From NCBI GenBank assembly GCA_963971535.1, contig OZ020599.1:94301897-94365896 (forward strand): a stretch of 64,000 bases of DNA, read 5' to 3'. A program made the position numbers and the translations under genes. The number at the start of each line of letters is the position of its first letter. The first letter of the stretch is position 1. The DNA comes from Notolepis coatsorum (taxonomy: Eukaryota; Chordata; Actinopteri; Aulopiformes; Paralepididae). The notes under the pieces are model-generated. The model was given only the letters and a program-made list of their open reading frames with translations, did not search any database and was not told the origin of the DNA. Below, piece by piece: positions 1 to 11,263 of this stretch.

Positions 1-521
1 GACGCCACTGAAAATACTACTTTTCTTACCAAGCAAACTTACAAAAAGAAACCAAAAAACGTTACACAACTGTAAAATAAAGACCAATTATTAACATTGA
101 CTGCACATAGTTAAAATGAGTGCATTAAAATGGCAGTTCCTTGTGCAAGTGAAAGGAACGCCGGATATCCGTGACATGGGGCTCACTAACGGGAACTCGG
201 ACCTGCTGAGCTACCGTAAGGGGCTAGAGGATGATCTGGCTTGGAGTGAACCCATATTTCGACATCTCTGTTCACTTCTCTATTTTACTGTGGACGACTG
301 CAAAGAGGCATCACTGACGTGCAGAAGCGACTTGTGGTCACTACACAGCAAGAATCATGGGCCAAGTCTTGTGCAACATTAGGCCACCCTTAGTCTTACC
401 AAAGGAACTTTGGGTTTGAGAACGACACTCATAGGTGTCAAGAGTTTACATTAAAACGCGGCCCTGAGCCTTCAGCTCAACACTGGCACCAACAGGTGTT
501 TATGATAAAGTGTTACATTGC
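1..521. other. Intergenic, no gene seen
   Basis: AT-rich sequence with one short open frame (116-382) that shows no recognisable motif or codon structure. I see no repeat family I can name here. Confidence 0.5.
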
Positions 522-529
522 ATTGATGT

Positions 530-910
530 TAGGGGTGTAACGGTACACAAAAACCACGGTACGGTACGTACCTCGGTTTTGAAGTCAAGGTTCGGTACGG
601 GTTTTCGGTACAGTGGGGGAAAGTTTGGCTTTCCATGTTCCACTCAGGGGTGATGTAGTGTGCAGTAACTATTGTACTTGTAGGGCTGTCAACGAATATT
701 CTATATTGAAATTAATAATCGACTTGTAAAAAAAATAGAAAAAATATTATTATTATATTAGATTGTGAAAAAAACAGCCCCCGTTGGGCGGTCGTTAGTG
801 GTTAACATACCGTTGTATTCGTTCGGTACACACTACACAGCCGTTCGGTACGGTACGGTACACACTGAAACGGTTCGGTTCGGTACGGATACGTGTACCA
901 TACACCCCTA
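530..910. mobile_element. hAT-type MITE, non-autonomous
   Basis: The 381-bp insert begins TAGGGGTGTAACGG and ends ...ACACCCCTA, giving short terminal inverted repeats. It is flanked by a perfect 8-bp duplication, ATTGATGT (522-529 and 911-918), the target size typical of hAT transposases. The interior is filled with tacggtac-type short palindromes and has no reading frame, so it would need transposase supplied by another element. Confidence 0.85.
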
Positions 911-918
911 ATTGATGT

Positions 919-3235
919 CATATGTGCTAATTCTGCATAGATATTGGTCCCATTTTCTCCTAGGGATTCATGACTTTACGTAAGGGTTAGATAAACACTT
1001 TAATGAAGCTGTAGCTTTAGGCTATGGTTAGACTAGTGTATTCCTGGCGTTTTTTTATACGTTTTTGACGACGTTTCATGTCCTATCTACACAGAAATGC
1101 GTTTTTTGGCGTTTTTTTGTGGATACGGCTGAAACGCAAAATTGTGTTTGCGTTTGGAGATACGCAAAAAAAACGAGTCGACAACAGCGTGTAGTCAGCA
1201 CGGAGCAGTTGTTGCGAAAACGCCCATGCGCAGTAGATACCATCTGCGTGCCCTTCCGGTGACAACAGTGTGTGTGTTTGGGACAGAGCTCCGTGTCCCA
1301 AATAGCTTCAGCTACCATGTGTTGTCAAGTTATTGTTATAAGGACCCCAGTCCAAGCTACAACAGTCTGCATTCCCTTAACAATTGTTTGTATTGAGCCG
1401 TATTGTATTGTACCCATATGCAATATGTTAAATAAAGTTTACATCCATTCATTCTGCTAGCATTACCGATTGCATGAGCAGCTGGCTAACGTGAGCTATC
1501 AGGATTCAGACCCTGTTAGCTCAGAGTTCCTCTTTCAACTTAACAAGCATTAAACAAAATGGCCCAGTCATCTATTCACCTTTGTTTAATACACACAGCG
1601 TTGTCTCTAATGTTATCTAACTACTGATAGCTCGCAATATCATCAGTTTCATGCTGGCTAAGTAGCGTGAGCTAACGTTAGCTTCTAGCCACAATGCTAT
1701 ATTGTTATAATGGCATACTCCATTGACGTTAGCATGCAGCTAACAATGCTACCGATCGTTTTTTAGACTAAACTATCCGCTCTTGGTGGTCACTTGTGTT
1801 GATGTTAGTTTTGTTTCATCAACAAATGACAGGCAGAACACACAGTGAATGTATCCGTTTTGTTTATTGCACTTTTATTAGGCTTTGCTGAAAAAAGAAT
1901 TGCTGCATTGAGTGAGCAAGCAAGATGGTGGCGCGGCATAGGCGCCTGCCTTATTGACATTTTCTTTGCTGGAGCTTCCACCAGGAAGTGTATTGGCACA
2001 TTCGTTCTGATTGGTTGAAATTGCCTTCATGTTTGCCACCTACTGCCACCTACTGCTTTGGCAGTGTACTACATCAGTGTGCTCGGCTGACAAAAACGAA
2101 AAAAAAACGAAAGTGTGACTCAGGCGCACGACGTCGCGGCGATACGCATAAGAAAACAATACGAAGATGATACGAAAGGTGTAACCTCTGCCTTAATCAT
2201 AGGTTCAGGGGGCCCGTTTCATGATAAAATATGTGGCCCTTATCTTATGTTAACAACAAAGTGTTAGATCCTGATCAAACTAGCCAGTATCACGTCTTCG
2301 TCTGTTTGGCTCTCCATCCAATTCCTCTGCGTTGTGTCATTTTAATGGTCCTGACGTCTCTCCGACACCTGGCTGATAAGATCCTTATCTCTCCCCGCTA
2401 GTACAATCCGCAAACCATAATAATTCTCCACCTCCGTAAGAATCCGACACTTCGACAACGTGAAATACCTTACAAGGAAAAGCTTGGTTTTATTTGATAA
2501 ACAGAAACCTCAGCTCAGATGTTAACAGATTGTATTGTCCTTGAAGAGTCTATTCTAGTGATCTTTCGGTGTGTTCGTCTATCGTCCTTTTGTTATTCAG
2601 TCCAATAGTGTTCAGGCCTGGTCGTCAGCCTAACCCTCCTCGTGTTAGCCGAAGCTAATGATGATGTGGCATTCTTCCTCCCCCCCCCCCCCCCTCTCGA
2701 TGAGAGGAGAGAGTGTCTTCTGTGTGATCTCAGTCCTACTCGCTCTTGGTCAGATTCTAGTCTGCCTTACACCCGGAAACACTGTTCGACTTATAGATCT
2801 TCGTCGTAGAAACGATAGCCCCGCCCCTCTTCTGGTTGTCAGGGCGACGCGCTGTCATGACAACCGCGTTTAACCTTTACACACACTTCAAAACGTTTCT
2901 CTACTGTTTCATTAAAGATGTCACCGCTCTCCCTCGCTCTGGGAGACACTCGCTATCAGTTTGTTCTTACAAGGAATGCAAAACATTCGGCTGGCTGCTA
3001 AACATTCTGCTGGCTACTGCCTCTGAACCGCTTCTTCTATCACCGCCTTCCATGCACATTTCGATCTCACCGTTTTAGCTGTGATCATCTCCCCCCAATC
3101 TATACATCACATACATTGAAAAAGCACCCCAAATCCTTCAAAAGGTTCTAAGGTTTCTGAAGATATGAGGCATTATATTCTATACCTCACCCAGAATCAC
3201 AATAAGCCAATGAAAATGTTTTAGGCAAATTTGCA
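919..3235. other. Intergenic, mostly unassigned
   Basis: No gene recognised. The stretch has gctaac/gttagc-rich segments (about 1470-1750), a zone rich in gcgttttt and its complement at both ends (about 1045-1180 and 2085-2130) that may be a degraded TIR element, and a poly-C run near 2680. Open frames are short and without motifs. A LINE tail lies at 1364-1456. Confidence 0.4.
1364..1456 (+). mobile_element. LINE 3' tail fragment
   Basis: It matches the 3' end seen repeatedly in this window (for example 4560-4650 and 49255-49334): a segment about cccttaacaattg, then tattgtacccat, then an aataaagttt end followed by cattcattc. It is a severely 5'-truncated copy. Confidence 0.7.
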
Positions 3236-3421
3236 GTTCTATTTCATACTGGCTGCCGCTCAGCGTCATCTGCACGCACTTCACTTCGTGCACGAGCACT
3301 GAATAAAAAATTCTACAATGTACCTTTACATCCCAACATTCGTCTGGCCACACCCCTATCCGCTATACATAAGCAGGTGTGTGGTCACCTACTCGCCTCC
3401 TTTTTCACTTTCACCACAAGG
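3236..3421 (+). repeat. DIRS copy A left inverted terminal repeat
   Basis: It starts GTTCTATTTCATACTGG and runs to a CACCACAAGG segment. It is the inverse complement of 8386-8573 with few mismatches, except for the outermost 25 or so bases, which differ at several positions. Confidence 0.85.
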
Positions 3422-6396
3422 AAGTGCCTTCGGTAGATCCCACACTTGACGAGGTTGTTAGCTGAAGAAAGTTGGAACGGGAAGATACGTTGACATCATA
3501 TCTTTATTTTCTCTCACTATTTTCGAGAAAATACGGCGATATTGTCTTCGTCACTGGAGTGTCTGGAAGATGATGATCATTCTGACCTCCACCGGCTTTT
3601 TCGTATTAGGGGCTCGCGCCGCTGATGTACTCCCCGACTGCAGTCCTCCTTGCTGCGGCTGGATGGGGTTGCCCTCCGGTCATACAGCTGGACTGTAGGA
3701 AGCACCAGCTGTTGTGAGAAATCGGTTTGCTTCCGGGTGGGGTGAGTATTGTTTTGCTTGCAAGCTCTGGTTGTCTGTTTATGCTATGGGGGTTAGCTGA
3801 CAATTTTACGAACGCAGACTCCAGACTGGGGTCCTCTGCTCGACTTCTTAAGCAACGGACGGAGGATCTTGGTCTGACGCCCATGATGGTCAACCTAGTG
3901 GGCCGCGACCAAGACCTGGGGAAAACCCGGGATTCTCTGGACGAGCGGATGCTTCTCTGTCCCGTGCAGGCTCCATCTTTCACATAAATGTGGAAGTACA
4001 CCCTAACGAGGAAATGTGGGCATAGGATCTTCTTTATCGGGAGTTCCATGCTCAAAGTCGGCTGCAGCCCGGATGGGAATTGTGCTGGCTCCGCTGTATG
4101 TCTGGTAAATCACAGTTGAAAACTGTGTTTGACATTTCTTTTTCTTTTCCCTCTTAGGATGGGGAGGGACTTGGACAGCGGCCTGTCTGAAGTGTGGCTT
4201 GTTATGTCGTTGTGTACAGTTCAGGTGATAGCTGCTTAGCTGGCGTGCTAGTTGTGGCTTACTGTTGTTAGCCAGTCAGCTGTTAGCTGTGGCGCTAGCT
4301 CGTTGTGTTCACCAGGCTAGTAAACGTTAGCTTGTTGCTATCAGCTTGATGCTCCCCATCATATGTATATACTCTGTCAGGATCTAGGGGTAACAGTACT
4401 GTATATTTGAATACCGCCTATGTCACAAATGTATCAGTACTAAATACCTATATGTCCCTATGCCATAAATGTCATGTATGTTATGTATGTCATAAATGTC
4501 TATATGAATTGAAAATGGGGGACCCTGATGGAAACAAGACAAACGTCTTTCTCAGGTCTGCATCCCCTTAACAATTGTATGTATTGAGCCGTACTGTATT
4601 GTACCCATTCTGCAATCTGTTAAATAAAGTTTTCATTCATTCATTCATTCACGGCTGTTAGCTTAATGCTACACTGCTGAAACGTTCTGTGACTATAACA
4701 TGCCTTAAACACTCTGACTACGACGTCATCTTTGACAGAGGATGTTAGTCGACCCTACACCCGGGTGCCAGTGCCAGCGAGGACTTCGTCAACATGGAGA
4801 ACGGCGGCTGGGTGGCGTTGCGGACATACCCTCGTCACCGGCGCAGGAGATGCTGGGTTCAACTCGGTGTCCCGTTAACCAAGTGTTGCTGTTCTCTCGG
4901 CCTGCGTTCAGGGTGAAGGTAGGAGTCCTTCGGACTTTAAACACTTCTTCTTTTCTTCCCTTCTAAATGTTTTGTAATAACGATGTTTCCAAAACATGTG
5001 TTGCTGCAATACATTGAGGATACGACGCGTGTTGTGTGTGAATTGTCTTGTCACTGGTATAGCTTCTCTCTGTAGTAAATCGGCGTTGTTTTTTACATGT
5101 GTAAAAATGAACTGGTTTGGTTATGATGAGAACATGTGTGTTCATGTAACGTTGTACCGTGGGTGAACTCACAACTAAGAGGGTTATTAACCTGTAAAGC
5201 TATGCTTAGTGACATGTGATTGAGGAATTAATCTTTTTTCTCAGCCTGTGATGACAATGAACAGCATGTTCACACATTAACAGAGGTGCCTGTTCGCCTT
5301 GGTCGTATCAAGGGTAAGATAGGAGGGGTGACCCCCCGGTTCCCTGGGGCTTCCCCCCCTCCTCTCAGACATGTTTGGTTACAATATATTGTGTCACTGT
5401 GTTTGTGGGGATACGATGTAACCCTCAGCTTAATTGCTGGGGTTGTGCTTTCTGCTTGAGAAACAATTTTTTCCTAAAGAAAAGGTTGTTGGTCACTTAT
5501 CATGTGTGCTTAGCAAGGCCTGTGGCCAATACATAATCGAGGACTTCTGTCTTCTCTCGTTATGAAAAACGGCGTTCCTCTGTAGTAAGAGTGTACTTTT
5601 GCCATTTTTTGTTGTGATGAAGGGTTGTGTGTGTTGTTGTGATCTACAACTGGGTTAGGTTTGGCCCACAGAAGCACATGTGTAAGTCTGGACCGGGGCT
5701 CTTAAAGGGGCCCTCTCTGTTCTGTGTTTTTCCTTAGTAAAACTCAGGTAGCAGGTTAGCGCATGAGCTATGTGAGGCTGTTAGATGCTTCATGTAGCAT
5801 GCTATGACTATGTCATGCTCTATTTGTCATTACATTGTATCATGGGTGAGGGGTCGTAAAGGGGTGAACTGGTAATCCTTTCCTCCCCTTTTTCTGTTGG
5901 TCAAGGGTTAAAACCACCTGTCCTTCAAGGTTCCTGTCACGTTGCTGTTCGGCACGTTACAGGGTAGGGGGGGGGGGGGGTGGGGAGTTTCCTGATCCCA
6001 CGCCCTGGAAGATTGGGCGTGTGCACCGCGGAAATTCCCCCGCCATAGAGTACGTCACTGAGCGCGTCTCTATTGGTAGGACTTCCGTGGGTTGTTCAGG
6101 TCCATGTTATGGATCTGTTTCAGGGAGTTGTCAGAGCTCCTCCTCACGAAGCTCCTCCTCAGGGAGAAGTGCCTTCTGTGAGTTCGGACTCTCCTTCCCA
6201 GTGAGGGAGCCTCCTCAGAGTTCAGAGCCTACTCCTCAGATTGTCAAGGTGAGTAGAACTTCAAAAAAGGAGTTCTGCTCTATTGTGTGTGTATTCGATT
6301 CAATTCGATTATTGAGTGGTTCAGTGCCTCCTCCTCGGAGAGCTCTAACCCAAGTGTTACATAGCTCAATGTTGCAATATATTCTTTTCAATCTAT
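3422..6396 (+). other. Copy A specific 5' region, unassigned
   Basis: This takes the place of the gag region of copy B but shares no visible sequence with it. No long reading frame exists. There are polypyrimidine-AG stretches followed by short open segments and GTGAG/GTAAG-like donors (for example the acceptor near 4158, and the segment 6122-6248 ending before GTGAGTAG). These could be splice signals of captured host sequence or chance. gctagc/gttagc-rich stretches occur near 4230-4340. Confidence 0.4.
4379..4650 (+). mobile_element. LINE 3' UTR and tail inside DIRS copy A
   Basis: It contains the same 3' UTR as the LINE copies at 25.9, 26.9, 49.2 and 63.7 kb: repeated cataaatgtc-type motifs, the block gaaaatgggggaccctgatg, and a terminal aataaagtttt followed by (cattcatt)n. 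It is 5'-truncated with no coding part. Confidence 0.75.
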
Positions 6397-8268
6397 ACAG
6401 CTCGCGTGGGAAGTCTCTCTGGGGATTTCCGTCTCCTCCCTGTGGCGAGGGTGGCGGGATGTAAAAATGTAAAAACATGAAGCACGACGGCTCCGTGTCG
6501 TTCTCCCAGGCGACTTGGAGGAACAATGTCTGGTGTCTTGCTAAAATATCCATTGATGTGTTTGGGTCTCGACGCGTACATAGTGCTGGCTTGGGGTGTT
6601 TCTGTTAAGAATCACGCAGGGGGTAAGTACGCCTTGGTTGCTCGTTATTAAAACAGCGTTTTTATAGGGCAACTGGGATGGAGTTTTGTCTCTTCCGAGC
6701 GCCAGTTTACTAGGTTGTCTCGATGAATTCTCGTTCATATCTGGGGGATGTTAACAGAATACATCAGAACATAGGTAGAGGGGTCTCACGCCCTTGGGGT
6801 GGGCCACTGAGCGCGGTACAAATGGGATCATCTGGGTGGCGCCCTCTTTTCATGTTTTAGATCGACACGCATACCTACCCCCTCTTCTGGAGTGGGCATG
6901 TCGGCGTGGTTAGGGCACGGGACTGGTTCTGGTCGCACTGGTCCAGGTCAGTTAACCCGTTGTCCGCCGGGGATGCAGATCTGCTGTTCTGGTACCCTGA
7001 GGGACTTGTGCTTTTTTCGGGGGGAAAAATGCCGGGTCGGCCCGGGTGTCACAGGGTTAGGCGTTATGGAGACTCTTTGTTGGGTACACGTTGTACCTGG
7101 CACTATCCTAGGGGACTGGTTCTCCTTTCTTTCGCTCCTCTCTCACGCATGGCGAAGAGGGGGCTGTTGGGGTGGTCTTCTGGACCTCCTCTGGTAACCC
7201 TGTGTGCTTCCCGAGCCGCCGGGCCCGGTCCGAAGTAATGTTTTGTTGAAACCGTAGGCCTGGGATAACCCTTTTTTGGAAACTGAAACACTTGTACTGC
7301 GGTATAGCTGGTGTATACCCGCAGGTGTGTTTGAGTTTTTTTCTTGAGGGGTTATAGGAACAACCACCGTCTGTGTACCGAGAGGGTGGTTGATTCCCTG
7401 GTGTGTTGGAGCAGAGTCAACTCCCGGGTTACCCAGTTGAGTGTGCCCCTGCACGTTCATGGCGTCTGCCAATCGTGTCAGCCTTCTCTGCCTCGACCCC
7501 TCTGGGTGGGTTTTTTTTGATGGAGGCTTTGTCATGGTGCGCAACAATGCCAGCATACGCCCCTTCCGCCGGGGGGGCTGTTTTCAGTTGACCCCTTTGG
7601 CGCCTGTCTCGTCCGCAGTGCTCCAGGCTCGGGTCTACAGCCTGCTGCCTGGTTTCCCCGGTGCGCTGCCTGCTTCCGTTGGTTAACTTTTTTGTGTGCT
7701 TTACGGCCATGCTGACTGCCTGTGTTGCAGGGTCAGTGTGCCAGGCGGTGTACTATTGGGGGGAAAGGGCCCGCTCTTGGAGGGGCCCTATCCGAATACG
7801 CTGGCGATGTGGGGGGCGGTGTCACTAAGTGACCGCCTGGTGGGGTCTTGATGCCTGGCGTCATTGACCTCTCCGGGCCCCCTTTTTCCAGGGGATCCAG
7901 TCCCTTCAGTGGGTCTGAGTCTTCCTTCGCGCTCCGCTGCTACGGCCTTGCCACAGGGTTGAGTGTGCTCTTGACTCCGTGATTTTGGGGGCAGTAACGA
8001 GGGTTGTTCCTTCCGTTTGTTCCCTGGTGGCATGCGGGTTGTGCGTGTGCGTAGTCGTGGGGTCAAGCCACAATCTGCTCACCCTGTGCGTTGAGTTGTT
8101 TGAGTTCCTCTTCGCACGGTCGGATCCGTCTCCCTCCCGTCCTCCAATAGGGAGGGTATCCTCCATTAGGGAGGGTCGGGGGGCTCGGTCCTCCCCGGTC
8201 TGATGGTTGTGGGGGGCCTCAGTGGGGTACATTTGTCGAGCTTCAGGCTCCCGCTCAGCTCCTGTAGT
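6397..8268 (+). other. DIRS shared 3' region, copy A
   Basis: It is collinear with 21928-23811 in copy B, visibly around 90% alike, for example the block starting cgttgtccgccggggatgcag in both. Numerous 1-3-base indels between the copies destroy any common reading frame, so this conserved stretch looks non-coding. It is GT/GC-rich with many G runs. Confidence 0.65.
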
Positions 8269-8359
8269 GCAGATGACGCTGAGCGGCAGCCAGTATGAAA
8301 TAGAACGTAAGGTTATGTATATAACCAAGTTCTATGAATACTGGTGACGCTCAGCGTCA
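8269..8359 (+). repeat. DIRS copy A internal complementary region
   Basis: The first half (8269-8306, ending ATAGAAC) is the inverse complement of the element's left end at 3236. The second half (8307-8359, starting GTAAGGTTATG) is the inverse complement of its right end at 8595. In DIRS elements this region templates joining of the two ends into a circle. Confidence 0.85.
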
Positions 8360-8385
8360 GGACGCCACTGCAGCCCTTGATCTCG

Positions 8386-8595
8386 CCTTGTGGTGAAAGT
8401 TTGGGAAGGAGGCGAGTAGGTGACCACACACCTGCTTATGAAGGTAAGCAGATAGGGGTGTGGCCAGACGAATGTTGGGATGTAAAGGTACATTGTGGAA
8501 TTTTTTATTCAGTGCTCGTGCACGAAGTGAAGTGCGTGCAGATGACGCTGAGCGTCACCAGTATTCATAGAACTTGGTTATATACATAACCTTAC
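8386..8595 (-). repeat. DIRS copy A right inverted terminal repeat
   Basis: It is complementary to the left repeat at 3236-3421 and carries an extra outer segment ending AACCTTAC that the left repeat lacks. This asymmetry is standard for DIRS termini. Confidence 0.85.
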
Positions 8596-9652
8596 GATAA
8601 GGTGGGAAGCTACTGTATAGAGTAGACCCTGGAGATTTACATTACTTGGTTTATGTCAGGAGAAAGGTTTCTTCTACAAGGTGAAAGACTATCGGTAAAC
8701 ATCTTTCTATGTTGGTGATGTGCCTTTTCAAGCGTTTCCACCGTGCATCAGTTATCCACATTGGCAGAGTTTGCTTTGCATTCATTATTATGGGGGTGTA
8801 CTTCGGTAGAAAATAGTTCCTACATGAAACTGCTCACAACAAGATCTGTGGATTATCTTGGGTAATGGGGTCATGACTTCTGGAAAGAGATTAGATTATA
8901 TTAAAATTCAGCACAAGTGCAGTACAAAGAAAATAAGTTTGGCATTTTGAGCTGCACTCCGTGTATGAAAAGGTGCTATATAAATGAAGATTATTATTAT
9001 CCAACCAGAGTGCAAATGTAACAGTAATGTGCAATAGTAATATACAATGTACAGGTGGTATACAATATATAAATGAGTACTACAGAGAATAGTGCTAATC
9101 AGATGTATGTAGTATGTCAAGACAAGTCAAGTCAAGTCAAGAGTTTTAATTGTCACGGCATACAAGTATACAATGAAATGCGGGTGGTCTTGCCCGCAAC
9201 GATGTGCAATACAGTGGTACAACATATAATAGAATCCAATATTATGTATTATAGTATAGTATAGTATGTATACAGAGTTGTAGTATTAATATGTACAGTG
9301 ATACAAAATATATGCAGGTAAAGAGACATTGCTTTAGAGTTTTCTTCTGTGCTTTGAGTGTCACAAACCAAGTACCATTCAGCGCATATCTCCAAAACGA
9401 AGTGCATCACACAGAAACTATCTGGAATGGGAGAAATATGTTTTTATTTTATAAAAACAATTGGGTGAATTGTCCATTCTTTCACACTGAGGTTTCTATC
9501 AATATATAGAGAGTTTAGCCCATTTTACTGTTCCTCAAAACAGCCTTTAAAACCTCAGATGACCAGATTAGCTCAGTTCAATTCTGTTTTCTTTTAACCG
9601 ACATGGGCTCAAAGATCTTGGGATTACAGAAGTGAAAGTGTTTCCCTTTGTT
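8596..9652. other. Intergenic with LINE tails
   Basis: No gene. An L2-type tail on the plus strand ends at about 9001 (ggtgctatataaat followed by ATT repeats). From about 9002 to 9330 lie minus-strand LINE 3' tails: the block at 9131-9210 (cttgac-like start, then gaaatgcgggtgg) is the inverse of the tail at 14330-14410. The rest, 9331-9652, is unassigned. Confidence 0.55.
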
Positions 9653-9893
9653 AAGCCATGCACTGGTCGAACTGAAAGGAAACGTTGTTAATTAAGCCAT
9701 GCACTGGTCGAACTCAAAGGAAACATTATTAATTAAGCCATGCACTGGTCGAACTCAAAGGAAACTTTATTAATTAAGCCATGCACTGGTCGAACTCAAA
9801 GGAAACATTATTAATTAAGCCATGCACTGGTCGAACTCAAAGGAAACTTTATTAATTAAGCCATGCACTGGTCGAACTCAAAGGAAACTTTGC
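9653..9893. repeat. 41-bp minisatellite, six units
   Basis: Units start at 9653, 9694, 9735, 9776, 9817 and 9858, each beginning aagccatgcactggtcgaac. Units 3 and 5 carry acattatt and units 4 and 6 tend to actttatt, suggesting expansion of a two-unit (82-bp) block. Confidence 0.9.
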
Positions 9894-10149
9894 AAGCATA
9901 TCTGCAGGCCTTTATGGGAATGTATACTAATCATTCAAGCTTTGCTTATATCGTAGTTTGTGTGGTACTCAGTCAACATGACTTTGACACTTGATGGCAC
10001 TTGTGTTCAACCAAGCATATAAATGAATGACGAACTTTAAGCAGTAGAAAAAATCTGGTTCTTCTAACAAGTATACCTTCTTAACAACTACTGCTGAAGT
10101 GCTCTTGAGCAAGGCAATATTTCATTTTAATGATATTCACTCTACCTAT

Positions 10150-10745
10150 TATTGATATTGGTCATTTACTCTACGCAGTTTTTAACATCTTTCATTATTG
10201 GGTCATAGATATTTTGTACTATATCTTTAATATCCGGAGTTATCTTTATCCCTAAGTAAGTAAATCCATTTGGGGAGTTCGCAAACTGCGTGTGTACCGA
10301 AGCCTTTCCCCTTTCTTTCTTATTCAGTAACATAAGTACGCTTTTATTTAGATTTGTTTTATATCCTGAACATATTCCAAATTTCTTCAGTATTTTGTTG
10401 GCATTTCTAATTGAGGTGTCTAAATTAGTTAAGTATAGTATTATGTCGTCCGCATAAAGCGACAGGCGATGTTCCATTTCCCCTATTTTCATTCCTATGA
10501 TTCCTGGGTCTTGTCTAATCGCCATCGCCAATGGTTCGATTGCAAACAAAAATAGCAGAGGAGAGATCGGACAGCCCTGTCTGGCCCTGTCCTGATATTT
10601 GGTTGTTTGTAGTTATTTCCACCATTGTGTCTGTGTATAGAATTTTTATCCATTTTATATATCCTTCCCCAAATCCAAATATTTTGAGTGTTTCAAACAG
10701 GTACCCCCATTCAATTCTGTCAAATGCCTTTAGTTTTCGGTGACT
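10150..10745 (-). pseudogene. L1-like LINE ORF2 fragment (RT), inverted segment
   Basis: The minus strand encodes reverse transcriptase in two overlapping frames. 10772-10515 has the AFDRIEWGYL segment of RT motif A with the downstream FGFGEGYIKWI block. 10549-10166 has the YADDIILYL active site followed by the NLNKS and YLGIKI motifs typical of L1-type enzymes. A frame change near 10530-10560 breaks the protein, and both ends are missing. It faces away from the L1 C-terminal fragment at 11264-12320, which fits a 5' inversion of a single L1 insertion. Confidence 0.8.
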
Positions 10746-10779
10746 ACAATAAGAATTTGGCACAAAGCACATTTATATA

Positions 10780-11251
10780 TATTCTTTATTTTTTAATTAT
10801 GTTTTCCCCCCTTCTTTTTCCGTTTTTCTCCCATCCCAATGTTAGTCGTTATGCCAATTCCCAATCCCCTTCCTGGTCATCGCGCACTCTACCCCCTACC
10901 GTCAGTCCGGGAGGGCGGAGACTATCACATGCTTCCTCCGACACATGTGTACCCAGCCCACCGCTTCTTTTCACCTGGCAGCGTGGACTCTCACTGGGAG
11001 AGTGTAACGTGTGGAAGGTCACACTACCTCTCCTAGATCCTTCCCTTGCTGTGCAGGCGCCCCGACCGAACTGTAGGAGTCGCTGTTTACAACGACCAGG
11101 ACCCACCCTCGCCGGGTTTCCCACCCGCTAACACTGCCAATTGTGTTAGTATGGACGGTCGGCCAACCCGGAAGCACCACAGCTGGATTCGATCCCACTG
11201 TCTCTGTGGTGGTAGACAGACGCTTAGTCCGCTGCGCTACCCGGCCACCCT
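10780..11251 (-). mobile_element. tRNA-derived SINE (family 1)
   Basis: On the minus strand the head has A-box-like (GTAGCGCAGCGG) and B-box-like (GGATCGAATCC) RNA polymerase III promoter elements. A long body follows (cagttcggtcggggcgcctg) and an A-rich tail. The body recurs at 12596-13067, 13149-13375 and 51042-51496. A 12-bp target duplication, GCACATTTATAT, lies at 10768-10779 and 11252-11263. It inserted at or near the inversion junction of the surrounding L1. Confidence 0.85.
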
Positions 11252-11263
11252 GCACATTTATAT

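Larger units (their letters stand above)
3236..8595 (+). mobile_element. DIRS-type element, copy A, non-coding
   Basis: A 5.36-kb element with the diagnostic terminal layout of DIRS retrotransposons: a left inverted repeat, an unequal right inverted repeat with an outer extension of about 22 bp, and beside the right repeat an internal complementary region that matches the outer ends of both. No direct target duplication is visible, as expected for tyrosine-recombinase elements. Autonomous DIRS elements encode Gag, RT/RNase H, often a methylase-like domain, and a tyrosine recombinase. None is recognisable here on either strand. The 3' half (6397-8268) is shared with copy B at 19.7-24.1 kb, the 5' half is not. 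A LINE tail sits inside (4379-4650). The DIRS assignment rests on architecture plus the Gag of copy B. Confidence 0.8.

Noticed and set aside
1040-2190. A single long TIR element bounded by gcgttttt-rich ends
   Set aside because: The ends are low-complexity and I could not find a matching target duplication or an extended inverted repeat.
2658-2873. 71-aa frame with a proline run and hydrophobic segment
   Set aside because: Starts on a poly-C tract and has no motif or homologue I recognise; likely chance.
4140-4160. Splice acceptor of a host gene in DIRS copy A
   Set aside because: A single polypyrimidine-AG with no coding exon following; kept only as a low-interest finding.
9653-9893. CRISPR-like array
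   Set aside because: Units are contiguous 41-bp tandem repeats with no variable spacers, in a eukaryotic repeat context.
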